This document shows, in pieces, positions 15,812 through 22,948 of a DNA stretch of 34,279 nucleotides; the stretch's first letter is position 1; each line of letters starts with the position of its first letter. Under the pieces are notes generated by a model. That model was not told the origin of the DNA. It saw nothing but the letters and a program-made list of their open reading frames with translations, and did no database searches. Position numbers and translations under genes: made by a program. The DNA is taken from the NCBI GenBank assembly GCA_021770065.1, contig JAETRR010000044.1, positions 1 to 34,279 on the forward strand, written 5' to 3'. The DNA is from Lachnoclostridium sp. GTDB lineage: Bacteria > Bacillota > Clostridia > Lachnospirales > Lachnospiraceae.

Positions 15812-16655
15812 AGAGAATGTATTGAAGGTGGAAAATGTCACCATGCAGTTTGGCGGTGTCATCGCGGTGGACAATATGAACCTGGAGGTAGACAAGGGAG
15901 AGATTGTGTCTCTTATCGGCCCCAACGGCGCGGGAAAGACCACAGCCTTTAATGTGATTACCGGTGTGTATGCGCCCACCAACGGCGCGGTCTATTATAA
16001 AGGGAATAAAATTATCCAGAATTATCCCCAGGGCAAGATGAAGAAGCTTTACCGGGGAGAGAATCCCATGACCTACACGGGACAGCATGCAATTGCCCCC
16101 ACGCCGGATAAGATTACGCGTCTGGGGATTGCAAGGACTTTTCAGAATATCCGTCTTTTTAAGAGCCAGACAGTCTTTGAAAATATACTGATTGCAAAGC
16201 ATATGCTGCGCACCAGCAATATTTTTACGGCCACCTTTAAGCTGAACGGCAAAGAGGAAGCCCGGATGCGCAGAGAGTCCGAGGAACTGCTGCATCTGAT
16301 GGAGCTGGACGATGTGCGCGATGAGCCCGCCACTTCCCTTCCCTATGGCAAACAGCGTCATCTTGAGATTGCCCGCGCACTGGCGACAAAGCCGGAACTT
16401 CTGCTCTTAGACGAGCCGGCTGCCGGTATGAATCCGCAGGAGACTCTGGAGCTGACCCGGTTTATCGGGCGCATCCGGGACGATTTCGGACTGACGATTT
16501 TTATGATTGAGCATCATATGGATCTGGTTATGGAGATCTCCGATCGGATCTATGTACTGGATTTTGGAAAGCCCATTGCAGAGGGAACGCCGGAGGAAGT
16601 CCGGAACAATCCGCGGGTTATTGAGGCTTATCTGGGAGGTGCGCAGGATGAGTAA
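15804..16655 (+). CDS. livG: Branched-chain amino acid ABC transporter ATPase LivG
   Basis: One of the two ATPases that drive the importer, 283 aa. Walker A GPNGAGKT, the LivG-type signature LPYGKQRHLEIARAL, Walker B LLLLDEPAAGMN and switch EHHMD are present. About 60 residues after Walker A there is a family-typical longer loop (YKGNKIIQNYPQGKMKKLYRGEN). It uses a GTG start inside the end of livM, preceded by GGAGGGAG, which suggests translational coupling. It overlaps livF by 8 bases. Confidence 0.96.
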   Translation: MSKENVLKVENVTMQFGGVIAVDNMNLEVDKGEIVSLIGPNGAGKTTAFNVITGVYAPTNGAVYYKGNKIIQNYPQGKMKKLYRGENPMTYTGQHAIAPTPDKITRLGIARTFQNIRLFKSQTVFENILIAKHMLRTSNIFTATFKLNGKEEARMRRESEELLHLMELDDVRDEPATSLPYGKQRHLEIARALATKPELLLLDEPAAGMNPQETLELTRFIGRIRDDFGLTIFMIEHHMDLVMEISDRIYVLDFGKPIAEGTPEEVRNNPRVIEAYLGGAQDE

Positions 16656-17367
16656 TATATTGGAAGTAAAAGATCTGCATGTGTCCTACGGCGGAATTAA
16701 GGCCGTAAAGGAGATTAGCTTTGAGGTACCCAAGGGCGAGGTCGTGACCCTTATCGGAGCCAACGGGGCGGGAAAGAGTTCTACCTTACGTTCCATTGTG
16801 GGACTGGTAAAGCCGGAGAGCGGCAGTATTCAGTTTGAGGGCGCAGAGCTTGCCGGGCTTTCTACGGATCAGATTGTGTCCAAGGGGATCACACTGGTGC
16901 CGGAGGGCAGACGGGTATTTCCGGATCTGACGGTTCTGGAGAATCTGAAGATTGGGGCTTATATGAGAAAAGATTCTCTGGAGGAGGACTTGAAATGGGT
17001 GCATGATTTGTTCCCGAGGCTAAAAGAGCGCTCCTGGCAGCTGGCCGGAACGCTGTCCGGAGGAGAGCAGCAGATGCTTGCTATCGGCAGAGCCCTTATG
17101 TCGAAACCGGAGCTGATCATGATGGATGAACCGTCCCTTGGACTGGCGCCTATTATTGTGCAGGGCGTGTTTGACATTATCCGGGAGATTAATAAGCAGG
17201 GTGTGACGATTCTTCTGGTAGAGCAGAATGCAAACATGGCTTTGAAGGCAGCTGATAAGGGTTATGTGATGGAGACCGGGCGGATTACCCTGACCGGCAC
17301 CGGAATGGAGCTTCTGGAAAATGAGGAAGTGAAGGCGGCTTATCTTGGAAAGGCAAAAGATAAGTAA
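16648..17367 (+). CDS. livF: Branched-chain amino acid ABC transporter ATPase LivF
   Basis: The second ATPase, 239 aa from the ATG at 16648, which sits inside the last codons of livG behind GGGAGGTGCGCAGG. Walker A GANGAGKSS, Q-loop region GITLVPEGRRVFPDLTVLENL, signature LSGGEQQMLAIGRAL, Walker B LIMMDEPSLGLAP and switch VEQNANMAL are all intact. The frame extends upstream into livG, but that part is a shadow. Last gene of the operon; no clear terminator follows before the purA promoter. Confidence 0.97.
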   Translation: MSNILEVKDLHVSYGGIKAVKEISFEVPKGEVVTLIGANGAGKSSTLRSIVGLVKPESGSIQFEGAELAGLSTDQIVSKGITLVPEGRRVFPDLTVLENLKIGAYMRKDSLEEDLKWVHDLFPRLKERSWQLAGTLSGGEQQMLAIGRALMSKPELIMMDEPSLGLAPIIVQGVFDIIREINKQGVTILLVEQNANMALKAADKGYVMETGRITLTGTGMELLENEEVKAAYLGKAKDK

Positions 17368-17397
17368 GGACGTTGTTATACAGGGATCAACAAAAGG

Positions 17398-17426
17398 TTT
17401 ACAACAATTGAAAAAGCATGTATACT
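17398..17426 (+). promoter_or_regulatory. Promoter of purA
   Basis: TTTACA (17398-17403), 17-bp spacer, TATACT (17421-17426). It starts a leader of about 225 nt. Confidence 0.8.
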
Positions 17427-17431
17427 GGTAA

Positions 17432-17650
17432 CGTCGGCGGTTAGAACATAGTGTCTGTGCCTGCCGGCGCTGTCCTTGTGTACTTATTGGAGACAACGAT
17501 ACCGCAGCCAATACCCGGATGAATTTACGGACATCGTTCGCTGCCGTGAATGTATCCCCGTTGAGTGTGTATTGAGCGGATGCTGCGGAACTTTAAAACA
17601 GCAATACTCCGGCAGTATCCGGATGAATATTGCGGAATTTTAAATAGGAG
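17432..17650 (+). promoter_or_regulatory. Long leader of purA, structured
   Basis: No gene is seen in this stretch. It opens with a stem CGTCGGC/GCCGGCG (17432-17438/17463-17469). Further on, two stretches repeat each other: CCGGATGAAT appears near 17515 and again near 17621, each followed by a close match to TTACGGA or ATTGCGGA, and TGCGGAACTTTAAAA near 17583 recurs as TGCGGAATTTTAAA before the ribosome binding site. The purine riboswitch core is not visible. Regulation through this leader is inferred only from its length and repeats. Confidence 0.4.
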
Positions 17651-17660
17651 GATTCCGACT

Positions 17661-18941
17661 ATGGTAAAAGCAGTTGTTGGAGCAAACTGGGGAGACGAGG
17701 GGAAAGGCAAGATTACCGATATGCTGGCCCGGGAGTCAGATATTATTGTCCGTTTTCAAGGAGGGGCAAATGCGGGCCATACTATTGTGAATAATTACGG
17801 TAAGTTTGCACTGCACACGCTTCCGTCCGGTGTATTTTATGATCACACCACAAGTATTATCGGCAATGGTGTGGCGCTCAATATTCCGGTGTTGTTCCGG
17901 GAGATTCAAAGCATTGTGGAGCGCGGCGTTCCGGCCCCGAAGATTCTGGTGTCTGACCGGGCACAGATGGTGATGTCCTACCACGTTCTTCTGGATCAGT
18001 GCGAGGAGGAGCGCCTGGGCGGAAAGTCTTTTGGCTCTACCAAGTCGGGGATTGCTCCCTTTTATTCGGATAAATTTGCAAAGATCGGCTTCCAGGTAAG
18101 CGAGCTGTTTGCGGGAGAAAGCTATCTTCGGGAGAAGATTGCCAATGTGTGCATTCAGAAAAATACGCTTCTTGAGCATCTGTATCACAAGCCTGCGCTG
18201 GATCAGGAAAAGCTTTATGACGAACTGATGGAATATAAGAGGATGGTGGAGCCTTATGTGTGTGATACCTCCGCATTTCTCTTTAAAGCCATTAAGGAAG
18301 GTAAGAATATTCTTCTGGAGGGGCAGCTTGGGTCTATGAAGGATCCGGATCACGGCATCTATCCTATGGTGACCTCTTCCTCTACCCTTGCGGCTTACGG
18401 CGCTATCGGTGCCGGTATTCCGCCCTATGAGATCAAGGAGATTATCACGGTATGCAAGGCTTATTCCAGCGCGGTCGGCGCAGGAGCCTTTGTCAGCGAG
18501 ATCTTCGGTGAAGAGGCGGACGAGCTTCGAAGGAGAGGCGGTGACGGCGGTGAGTTCGGCGCTACCACGGGACGTCCCCGGAGAGTAGGCTGGTTTGACT
18601 GTGTGGCTTCCCGGTATGGATGCCGGATTCAGGGTGCTACGGATGCGGCCTTTACGGTTCTGGATGTATTGGGTTATCTTGACGAGATTCCGGTCTGTGT
18701 GGGCTATGAGATTGACGGCGGGGTTACAAGGGAATTTCCGGTTCCGTATCTTCTGGAAAAAGCGAAGCCGGTATTCGAAAAGCTTCCCGGCTGGAAATGC
18801 GATATCCGGGGGATTAAGCGGTATGAGGATCTGCCGGAGAACTGCCGGAAATATATTGAGTTTGTGGAGAAGCAGATTGAATGTCCCATTACCATGGTTT
18901 CCAATGGGCCGGGCCGGGATGATATTATTTATCGGAAATAG
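17661..18941 (+). CDS. purA: Adenylosuccinate synthetase
   Basis: Joins IMP and aspartate using GTP, the first committed step to AMP, in the cytoplasm. It is 426 aa. The GTP/IMP site reads VGANWGDEGKGKITD with the catalytic base D12, followed by GGANAGHTIV with H40. Also present: SDRAQMVMSYH, GKSFGSTKSGIAPFY, ILLEGQLGSMKDPDHGIYPMVTSS and GEFGATTGRPRRVGWFD. The C-terminal SNGPGRDD segment is intact. The ATG at 17661 is chosen for its AGGAGG ten bases upstream; the open frame upstream lies in the leader. Confidence 0.97.
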   Translation: MVKAVVGANWGDEGKGKITDMLARESDIIVRFQGGANAGHTIVNNYGKFALHTLPSGVFYDHTTSIIGNGVALNIPVLFREIQSIVERGVPAPKILVSDRAQMVMSYHVLLDQCEEERLGGKSFGSTKSGIAPFYSDKFAKIGFQVSELFAGESYLREKIANVCIQKNTLLEHLYHKPALDQEKLYDELMEYKRMVEPYVCDTSAFLFKAIKEGKNILLEGQLGSMKDPDHGIYPMVTSSSTLAAYGAIGAGIPPYEIKEIITVCKAYSSAVGAGAFVSEIFGEEADELRRRGGDGGEFGATTGRPRRVGWFDCVASRYGCRIQGATDAAFTVLDVLGYLDEIPVCVGYEIDGGVTREFPVPYLLEKAKPVFEKLPGWKCDIRGIKRYEDLPENCRKYIEFVEKQIECPITMVSNGPGRDDIIYRK

Positions 18942-18955
18942 GTATGAGAATGGAG

Positions 18956-18985
18956 GCTGTCGTTTTGCTTTGCGGCAGCTTCTTT
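18956..18985 (+). terminator. Terminator of purA
   Basis: GCTGTCG/CGGCAGC (18956-18962/18973-18979) with a 10-base T-rich loop, followed by TTCTTTC. Just ahead of the HAD gene start, so read-through may feed that gene. Confidence 0.6.
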
Positions 18986-19001
18986 CATTATGGAGGCAGT
19001 G

Positions 19002-19607
19002 ATGAAGATTACAACAATTATATTTGATATCGGACGAGTGCTGAATGGCTATGGCTGGGAGGAATATTTAAAGAAGGTTGTGCCGGATCCAATAGCATAT
19101 GAGGCGGTGGAGCGGGCCGTTTTTAAGAATCCGGCCTGGGTGGAGCATGACAAAGGGCTTTTAAGCGAGGAGGAGGAAATCCGGGATTTTGTGGCGGCGG
19201 CTCCGGAATATGAAAAGGAGATCCGCGCAGTCTATGATAATCTGGGAGAGTGCACCTGGACCCTGGATTATGCCGTTCCCTGGATTCTGGAGTTAAAAGA
19301 GAAGGGGTATCGGGTGTATGCTCTCTCGAACTGGCCTAAGCATATATATGATCAGCGTGGGGATAAGCTTGATTTTCTGGATCTGATGGACGGATATTTC
19401 CTTTCTTTTCAAGAACATTTGATCAAGCCGGATGAAAAGGCGTTTCTGCGGCTGACAAAGAAGTATGGGATAGAGCCGGAGGAAGCGGTGTTTCTCGATG
19501 ATACCAGGGAAAATGTTCTGGCGGCAGAGAGGCTGGGTATTCACGGGATTCTCTTTACTTCCCAGGAGCAGGCCAGGGAAGAACTAAAGAAACTCGGTGT
19601 CCGGTAA
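19002..19607 (+). CDS. HAD-family hydrolase (YihX-like phosphatase)
   Basis: A 201-aa haloacid-dehalogenase-type phosphatase. Motif I reads FDIGRVLNG with nucleophile D9; as in YihX-type sugar-phosphate phosphatases, the usual second aspartate is replaced by glycine. A helical cap follows (about residues 15-80). Motif II is YALSNWP, motif III the lysine in LIKPDEKAF and motif IV VFLDDTRENV. The ATG at 19002 is preferred over an in-frame ATG 12 bases upstream because GGAGG (18992-18996) falls between the two at correct spacing for the second. The substrate is unknown. Confidence 0.88.
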   Translation: MKITTIIFDIGRVLNGYGWEEYLKKVVPDPIAYEAVERAVFKNPAWVEHDKGLLSEEEEIRDFVAAAPEYEKEIRAVYDNLGECTWTLDYAVPWILELKEKGYRVYALSNWPKHIYDQRGDKLDFLDLMDGYFLSFQEHLIKPDEKAFLRLTKKYGIEPEEAVFLDDTRENVLAAERLGIHGILFTSQEQAREELKKLGVR

Positions 19608-19653
19608 CAGCTTATACTTGTAATGGAATAATCTTTAAACAAATACTGTAAAT

Positions 19654-19951
19654 ATGAAGACAGGTAAGAAAAGGGGCTTTGCCGCTGCAATTGGCGGTTT
19701 TCTTGGTATTCTGGTGATATGGGGAGGTTTTCAGGAAGAACTGCTCCGCTGCGGAACTGCCCGGTGGTACTATGAGGACGGGCCCGGTGTATGGAAGGGA
19801 AGCAGTGGGGAATTTCGGATACCAGTTCGGAATGTTCGGAAACCTGCCCTTTGTGTCGGAGGGATTTATCAGCATCACGGGCAGTGCTCTGATGGCAGGT
19901 CTGGCCCTTTCCGCCTATCGGTTTGACACGGTGGTGACGGAAACGCAGTAG
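19654..19951 (+). pseudogene. Frameshifted small two-helix membrane protein
   Basis: Reading frame 1 gives a start MKTGKKRGFAAAIGGFLGI with one membrane segment, then sensible sequence to about WYYEDG. After a GGGCCCGG tract near 19781-19788 the sensible reading continues in another frame (PVYGREAVGNFGYQFGMFGN, then a second hydrophobic stretch ending ALSAYRFDTVVTETQ and TAG at 19951). Removing one base from the tract joins both into a ~98-aa protein with two membrane segments. It may be a real inactivating frameshift or an error in the sequence. No good ribosome binding site is seen before the ATG. I do not recognise the family. Confidence 0.5.
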
Positions 19952-19955
19952 CGGA

Positions 19956-20153
19956 TTATTTTTTCAGATACCGGTATACCAGAATATAGGCGTAGAGAAA
20001 GCAGGGGATTACAACGGTGCATACAAGAGAGGCCTTGAGCCAGTCCTTGGACGCCGTGGGATCCGTGAAGACCAGAACGAGGGTAATAAGGTACATGCCG
20101 GCCAAGAGTATGGCGCCTGTGAGGGCAAGGATACGTTTGAGTTTTTTTAACAT
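19956..20153 (-). CDS. Small membrane protein, 65 aa
   Basis: A 65-aa protein with a short basic N-terminus (MLKKLKR) and two hydrophobic segments, about residues 8-30 and 41-60, ending in YRYLKK. The minus-strand start has a strong AGGAGG eight bases upstream. A possible extended -10 (TGTTATCT) is at 20202-20209 on the minus strand. It is convergent with the frameshifted gene, only 4 bases from that gene's stop. Family and function not recognised. Confidence 0.7.
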   Translation of the reverse strand: MLKKLKRILALTGAILLAGMYLITLVLVFTDPTASKDWLKASLVCTVVIPCFLYAYILVYRYLKK

Positions 20154-20260
20154 GGGGTTCCTCCTGCTTTTGCTGTATCATGGAATTCCTGGATGACTTT
20201 AAGATAACATATCTTTGGGAGGAAGTATAGAATTTTTCAAATATTTTGTATAAAATCCGG

Positions 20261-20359
20261 ATAGCGGGCCATACTAGGATTAGACAAAAGAGAAACGAAT
20301 TACTTATATCCTCCCCTTTAGTGAAATCCTCACCACTGCGACGTGGTGGGGATTTTTTT
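20261..20359 (+). ncRNA. Candidate small RNA ending in a strong terminator
   Basis: An orphan intrinsic terminator AATCCTCACCAC/GTGGTGGGGATT (20325-20336/20343-20354) plus seven T closes no gene. A TATAAA at 20249-20254 could start a ~100-nt RNA, although no -35 is seen. The RNA would carry TATCCTCCCCTTT (20307-20319), which can pair with the toxin ribosome binding site AAAGGGGGGATA (20499-20510) over 12 bp with one bulged base. The terminator is clear; the RNA and its role are inference. Nothing else coding is seen in 20154-20396. Confidence 0.4.
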
Positions 20360-20396
20360 GAAATAACCGTTTTATGGAAATTTTAGGAAATAGAAG

Positions 20397-20425
20397 TTGT
20401 CATAATAATAAAATTATGTTAAGCT
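20397..20425 (+). promoter_or_regulatory. Candidate promoter of the small toxin gene
   Basis: TTGTCA (20397-20402), 17-bp spacer, TAAGCT (20420-20425) preceded by TGT (extended -10). The predicted start is close to 20432, the first base of an inverted repeat. Confidence 0.55.
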
Positions 20426-20512
20426 GAATTTGTGATGCTGCCAGATACCGGTAGGCGGTTGCCCTCGCTTTCGGGGGGCTGTGCCCTCCAATCAAAAGAA
20501 AGGGGGGATAGC

Positions 20513-20599
20513 ATGGTTACATATGACGGGCTGTTCCAGTTCGGATTATTGATTGTTGCTATAGTTGGTCTTGTTTACAAGATCTCTCATAAAAAATAA
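20513..20599 (+). CDS. Putative holin-like type I toxin, 28 aa
   Basis: The peptide MVTYDGLFQFGLLIVAIVGL followed by VYKISHKK has a short polar start, one membrane segment (about residues 7-22) and a basic tail. This is the pattern of the small 'putative holin-like toxin' peptides of Firmicutes (resemblance judged from memory). A strong ribosome binding site, AGGGGGGA (20501-20508), precedes the ATG. CCCTCC at 20484-20489 can pair with it and hide it in the mRNA, a usual trait of type I toxins. A strong minus-strand promoter and a shared bidirectional terminator make an antisense partner likely. Toxicity is inferred. Confidence 0.7.
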   Translation: MVTYDGLFQFGLLIVAIVGLVYKISHKK

Positions 20600-20631
20600 C
20601 CGCCACGTCTGCAAACCTGCGGTTATTTTTT
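20591..20631. terminator. Bidirectional terminator shared by toxin mRNA and antisense RNA
   Basis: AAAAAATAACCGC/GCGGTTATTTTTT (20591-20603/20619-20631) form a perfect 13-bp inverted repeat with a 15-base loop. On either strand the stem ends in six T, so both transcripts should stop here. It overlaps the last codons of the toxin gene. Confidence 0.85.
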
Positions 20632-20679
20632 AATAACTAATGTTTAAGGGCAACCGTCTATTACGGCGGCATCACTTAT
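20591..20679 (-). ncRNA. Candidate antisense antitoxin RNA
   Basis: A near-consensus minus-strand promoter at 20686-20714 predicts a start about 20679. The bidirectional terminator gives an end about 20591, for an RNA of roughly 89 nt. It would be complementary to the 3' part of the toxin mRNA (about 20591-20635). The convergent genes with one shared terminator recall the fst/par locus of plasmid pAD1, except that here the flanking repeats are inverted rather than direct. Confidence 0.6.
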
Positions 20680-20685
20680 GTAATT

Positions 20686-20714
20686 ATAATAACATTGGCA
20701 AAGGAATATGTCAA
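20686..20714 (-). promoter_or_regulatory. Strong promoter of the antisense RNA
   Basis: Minus strand TTGACA (20709-20714), exact 17-bp spacer, TATTAT (20686-20691). No protein gene lies in its path for several hundred bases, so it most likely makes the short antisense RNA. Confidence 0.8.
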
Positions 20715-20836
20715 TAATGCTGAGCCATGAACAAAGACTTGAGCTTTTAAAGGAAGCATGCTTTTATTACAAAAGATACTTTCTGCCGGCACTGACCGAT
20801 GAGGAACGGGTGATTGCTGTCGGAGCTTATCTTTAA
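20708..20836 (+). CDS. Possible 42-aa small protein
   Basis: An open frame reads MSIMLSHEQRLELLKEACFY and continues YKRYFLPALTDEERVIAVGAYL before TAA. The amphipathic, charged composition looks coding. The likely start is the second ATG (20717), 11 bases after AAGGA; the first ATG overlaps the -35 of the antisense promoter. A hairpin GCCGGAT/ATCCGGC (20843-20849/20860-20866) separates it from the lipoprotein gene. No family is recognised; it could be chance. Confidence 0.4.
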   Translation: MSIMLSHEQRLELLKEACFYYKRYFLPALTDEERVIAVGAYL

Positions 20837-20901
20837 AATTTCGCCGGATGAGCAGCCAGATCCGGCCGGCGGATTCCGGACGGCAAAGCGGGAGGAAAAG
20901 G

Positions 20902-21828
20902 ATGGGTTTAAGGACTTGGATGGTGCTTCTGACAGCCCTGTGTTTTTTGACGGGCTGCAAAAAGACTGCCTCTGAGGAGCAGTTCCCGAATAGTAATATA
21001 GAAGATGTTGAAGTCAAAAGCTCTCTGTCGGATACGCAGGGGGATTTTAAGGTGGTTGAACCGGGCTCTGTTTATACAGGGCCTATTGAGATACCTCTTC
21101 CGGAGGCGTCCGGCGAGGTAGTATATGAGGAAAACGGCATTACCGTAGATGCCAGTCATACAGAGGACGGCTATCTTATGGTAAAAGGGATTGCGTCTGA
21201 TGTCCGCTTAAAGGTTCGGATATCCCTGGATGAGGAAATCTACACTTATGATTTGAACCGGGAGCAGGAATACGAAGTATATCCCCTGCAGATGGGTAAC
21301 GGAACTTACAAAGTCCAGGTGTACCGGCAGGTGGAGGGAACTAATTACAGCCCCATCTATTACACAGAGGTGAAGGTGGACATGCCGGATACAGACCGGG
21401 TTTACTTATATCCCAGCCAGTATGTATGGTATACCAATGATAAGAATGCGGTAAAGCTTTCCTTTGATTTGTGTGTGGATCTGACATCAGATTCGGAGAA
21501 GGCAGAATGCATTTATAATTATATTGTAAACCTTCTTACCTACGATAATGAGAAGGCCGCAGCAGTAGAAAAGGGGTATCTGCCGGACGTTGACGCTACG
21601 CTTCGGGAACGGAAGGGAATCTGCTTTGATTATTCCGCTTTGCTTGCAGCCATGCTCCGGGCACAGAATATTCCGGTGCGGCTGGCAATCGGATACGTGC
21701 AGCCGGATAACATTTATCATGCCTGGAATCAGGTATATCTGGACGGAGAGTGGATATGGATGGATTCCACATTTGGTCCTGCATCCTCCTGCACAGAAGA
21801 TAATTATACGAAAGAACGACAGTATTAG
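20902..21828 (+). CDS. Transglutaminase-like lipoprotein
   Basis: A 308-aa exported lipoprotein. The signal peptide MGLRTWMVLLTALCFLTGC ends in a lipobox with C19 lipidated. A ~180-residue beta-rich region of unknown family follows. The C-terminal third is a transglutaminase-like (papain-fold) domain with a full triad: C241 in KGICFDYSALLAAMLRA, H273 in IYHAWNQVYL and D288 in WIWMDSTFGP. Such domains can be proteases or amidases as well as cross-linkers; the reaction is not known here. GGGAGGAAAAGG precedes the ATG at 20902; the upstream in-frame ATG has no such site and would spoil the signal peptide. It ends 18 bases before the PilC-like gene, so it probably belongs to the pilus-like operon. 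Confidence 0.82.
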   Translation: MGLRTWMVLLTALCFLTGCKKTASEEQFPNSNIEDVEVKSSLSDTQGDFKVVEPGSVYTGPIEIPLPEASGEVVYEENGITVDASHTEDGYLMVKGIASDVRLKVRISLDEEIYTYDLNREQEYEVYPLQMGNGTYKVQVYRQVEGTNYSPIYYTEVKVDMPDTDRVYLYPSQYVWYTNDKNAVKLSFDLCVDLTSDSEKAECIYNYIVNLLTYDNEKAAAVEKGYLPDVDATLRERKGICFDYSALLAAMLRAQNIPVRLAIGYVQPDNIYHAWNQVYLDGEWIWMDSTFGPASSCTEDNYTKERQY

Positions 21829-21846
21829 AGGGGAGTGGAACGCAAA

Positions 21847-22896
21847 ATGAAAGAAAAGAAGACAAAAGACCTGCCTTCGGTGGAGGTATCTCTGTTCTGC
21901 CAGCAGACGGCAATGCTCCTGAAAGCCGGAATCCCTCTGTATGGCGGCATGGAGGTTTTATATCAGAATTACAAAGATACGTCCTACAGTGCTGCCTTTC
22001 AAAAGATCTATGAAGGTGTGAGAGATGGAGGGAGCCTGTATGAAGGTGTAAAGTCAGCCGGTTTTTTTCCAAAATACATGGTACATATGATTCGGGCAGG
22101 AGAGACATCGGGAGAACTGGATCAAGTGCTTGAATCCCTGGGGGATTACTATGACAGGGAGAGCCGGATGCAGGCGGCAATCCGGAGTGCAGTGGCCTAT
22201 CCGCTGATTCTGGTAATTATAATGACAGCCGTGACTGCAGTGCTGGTACTTAAGGTGCTTCCTGTTTTTAAAGAAGTATTTCTGAGTCTTGGAACCGGCC
22301 TTGGAGGGACGGAAGGCGCAGTTCTTTCCGGCGGTATGGTTTTGGGCCGCATAGTTCTGGCGGCCGCAGCAGTTCTGCTGATTCTGACGCTGGCGCTGTT
22401 CTTTATCTGGCGTACCGGAGGAAAGCAGATACTTCTTAACGCCGTCCGTATGCTGCCGCCTGTGCGCCGGCTTCTGGATAAGCAGACGGCACAGCGGTTT
22501 GCAGATGTAATTGCTATGGTGCTGAACAGCGGTTATCCTCTGGAGCATGCTTTGGAGCTGATTCCGGATCTGCTGCCGGATAAGCGCAATATCAGGAAAG
22601 TCGAGAACTGCCGGGAGCTGGTGGAGAAAGACGGTGATTTTGCAGCCGCGATAGGGAAGACAGAGATTTTTGAACCTCTTCATCAAAAAATGATTCGCGT
22701 CGGCGTGGAAGCAGGGCAGACGGATCGGGTTATGGAGCGGATGGCAGGAATCTACGGAATGGAAGTGGACGAAGGAATTCACCGCATGGTATCCTGGATT
22801 GAGCCTGCACTGGTGGCAGTATTGACTTTGATTATCGGAGGGATTCTGCTGTCTGTGATGCTTCCGCTGGTAAGCATTATGATGTCTATCGGATAA
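21847..22896 (+). CDS. Type II secretion/type IV pilus platform protein (PilC/GspF family)
   Basis: Inner-membrane platform protein, about 349 aa. The family has two repeats of a T2SSF domain: the first begins VSLFCQQTAMLLKAGIPLYGGMEVL and ends at the membrane pair near LILVIIMTAVTAVLVLKVLPVF; the second begins QRFADVIAMVLNSGYPLEHALELI and ends in the C-terminal membrane segment ALVAVLTLIIGGILLSVMLP. The domains are slightly short against typical 400-aa members. The ATG at 21847 has AGGGGAG at a suitable distance; a GTG four codons earlier overlaps that site. It should anchor the ATPase and pilin-like subunits encoded downstream. Confidence 0.9.
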   Translation: MKEKKTKDLPSVEVSLFCQQTAMLLKAGIPLYGGMEVLYQNYKDTSYSAAFQKIYEGVRDGGSLYEGVKSAGFFPKYMVHMIRAGETSGELDQVLESLGDYYDRESRMQAAIRSAVAYPLILVIIMTAVTAVLVLKVLPVFKEVFLSLGTGLGGTEGAVLSGGMVLGRIVLAAAAVLLILTLALFFIWRTGGKQILLNAVRMLPPVRRLLDKQTAQRFADVIAMVLNSGYPLEHALELIPDLLPDKRNIRKVENCRELVEKDGDFAAAIGKTEIFEPLHQKMIRVGVEAGQTDRVMERMAGIYGMEVDEGIHRMVSWIEPALVAVLTLIIGGILLSVMLPLVSIMMSIG

Positions 22897-22948
22897 GCAT
22901 GAGGCGGCGGAAATGTAATAGAAACCGCAGCAATAAGGGGGCCTCTTT

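Larger units (their letters stand above)
20432..20675. repeat. Inverted repeat framing the toxin/antisense locus
   Basis: GTGATGCTGCC (20432-20442) pairs with GGCGGCATCAC (20665-20675), and GGCGGTTGCCCT (20454-20465) pairs with AGGGCAACCGTC (20647-20658), all bases paired when G-T is allowed. Because transcription is convergent, the toxin mRNA and the antisense RNA would begin with nearly the same sequence. Confidence 0.8.

Noticed and set aside
17427..17660. Purine riboswitch before purA
   Set aside because: The conserved core and kissing-loop sequences were not found on reading through the leader.
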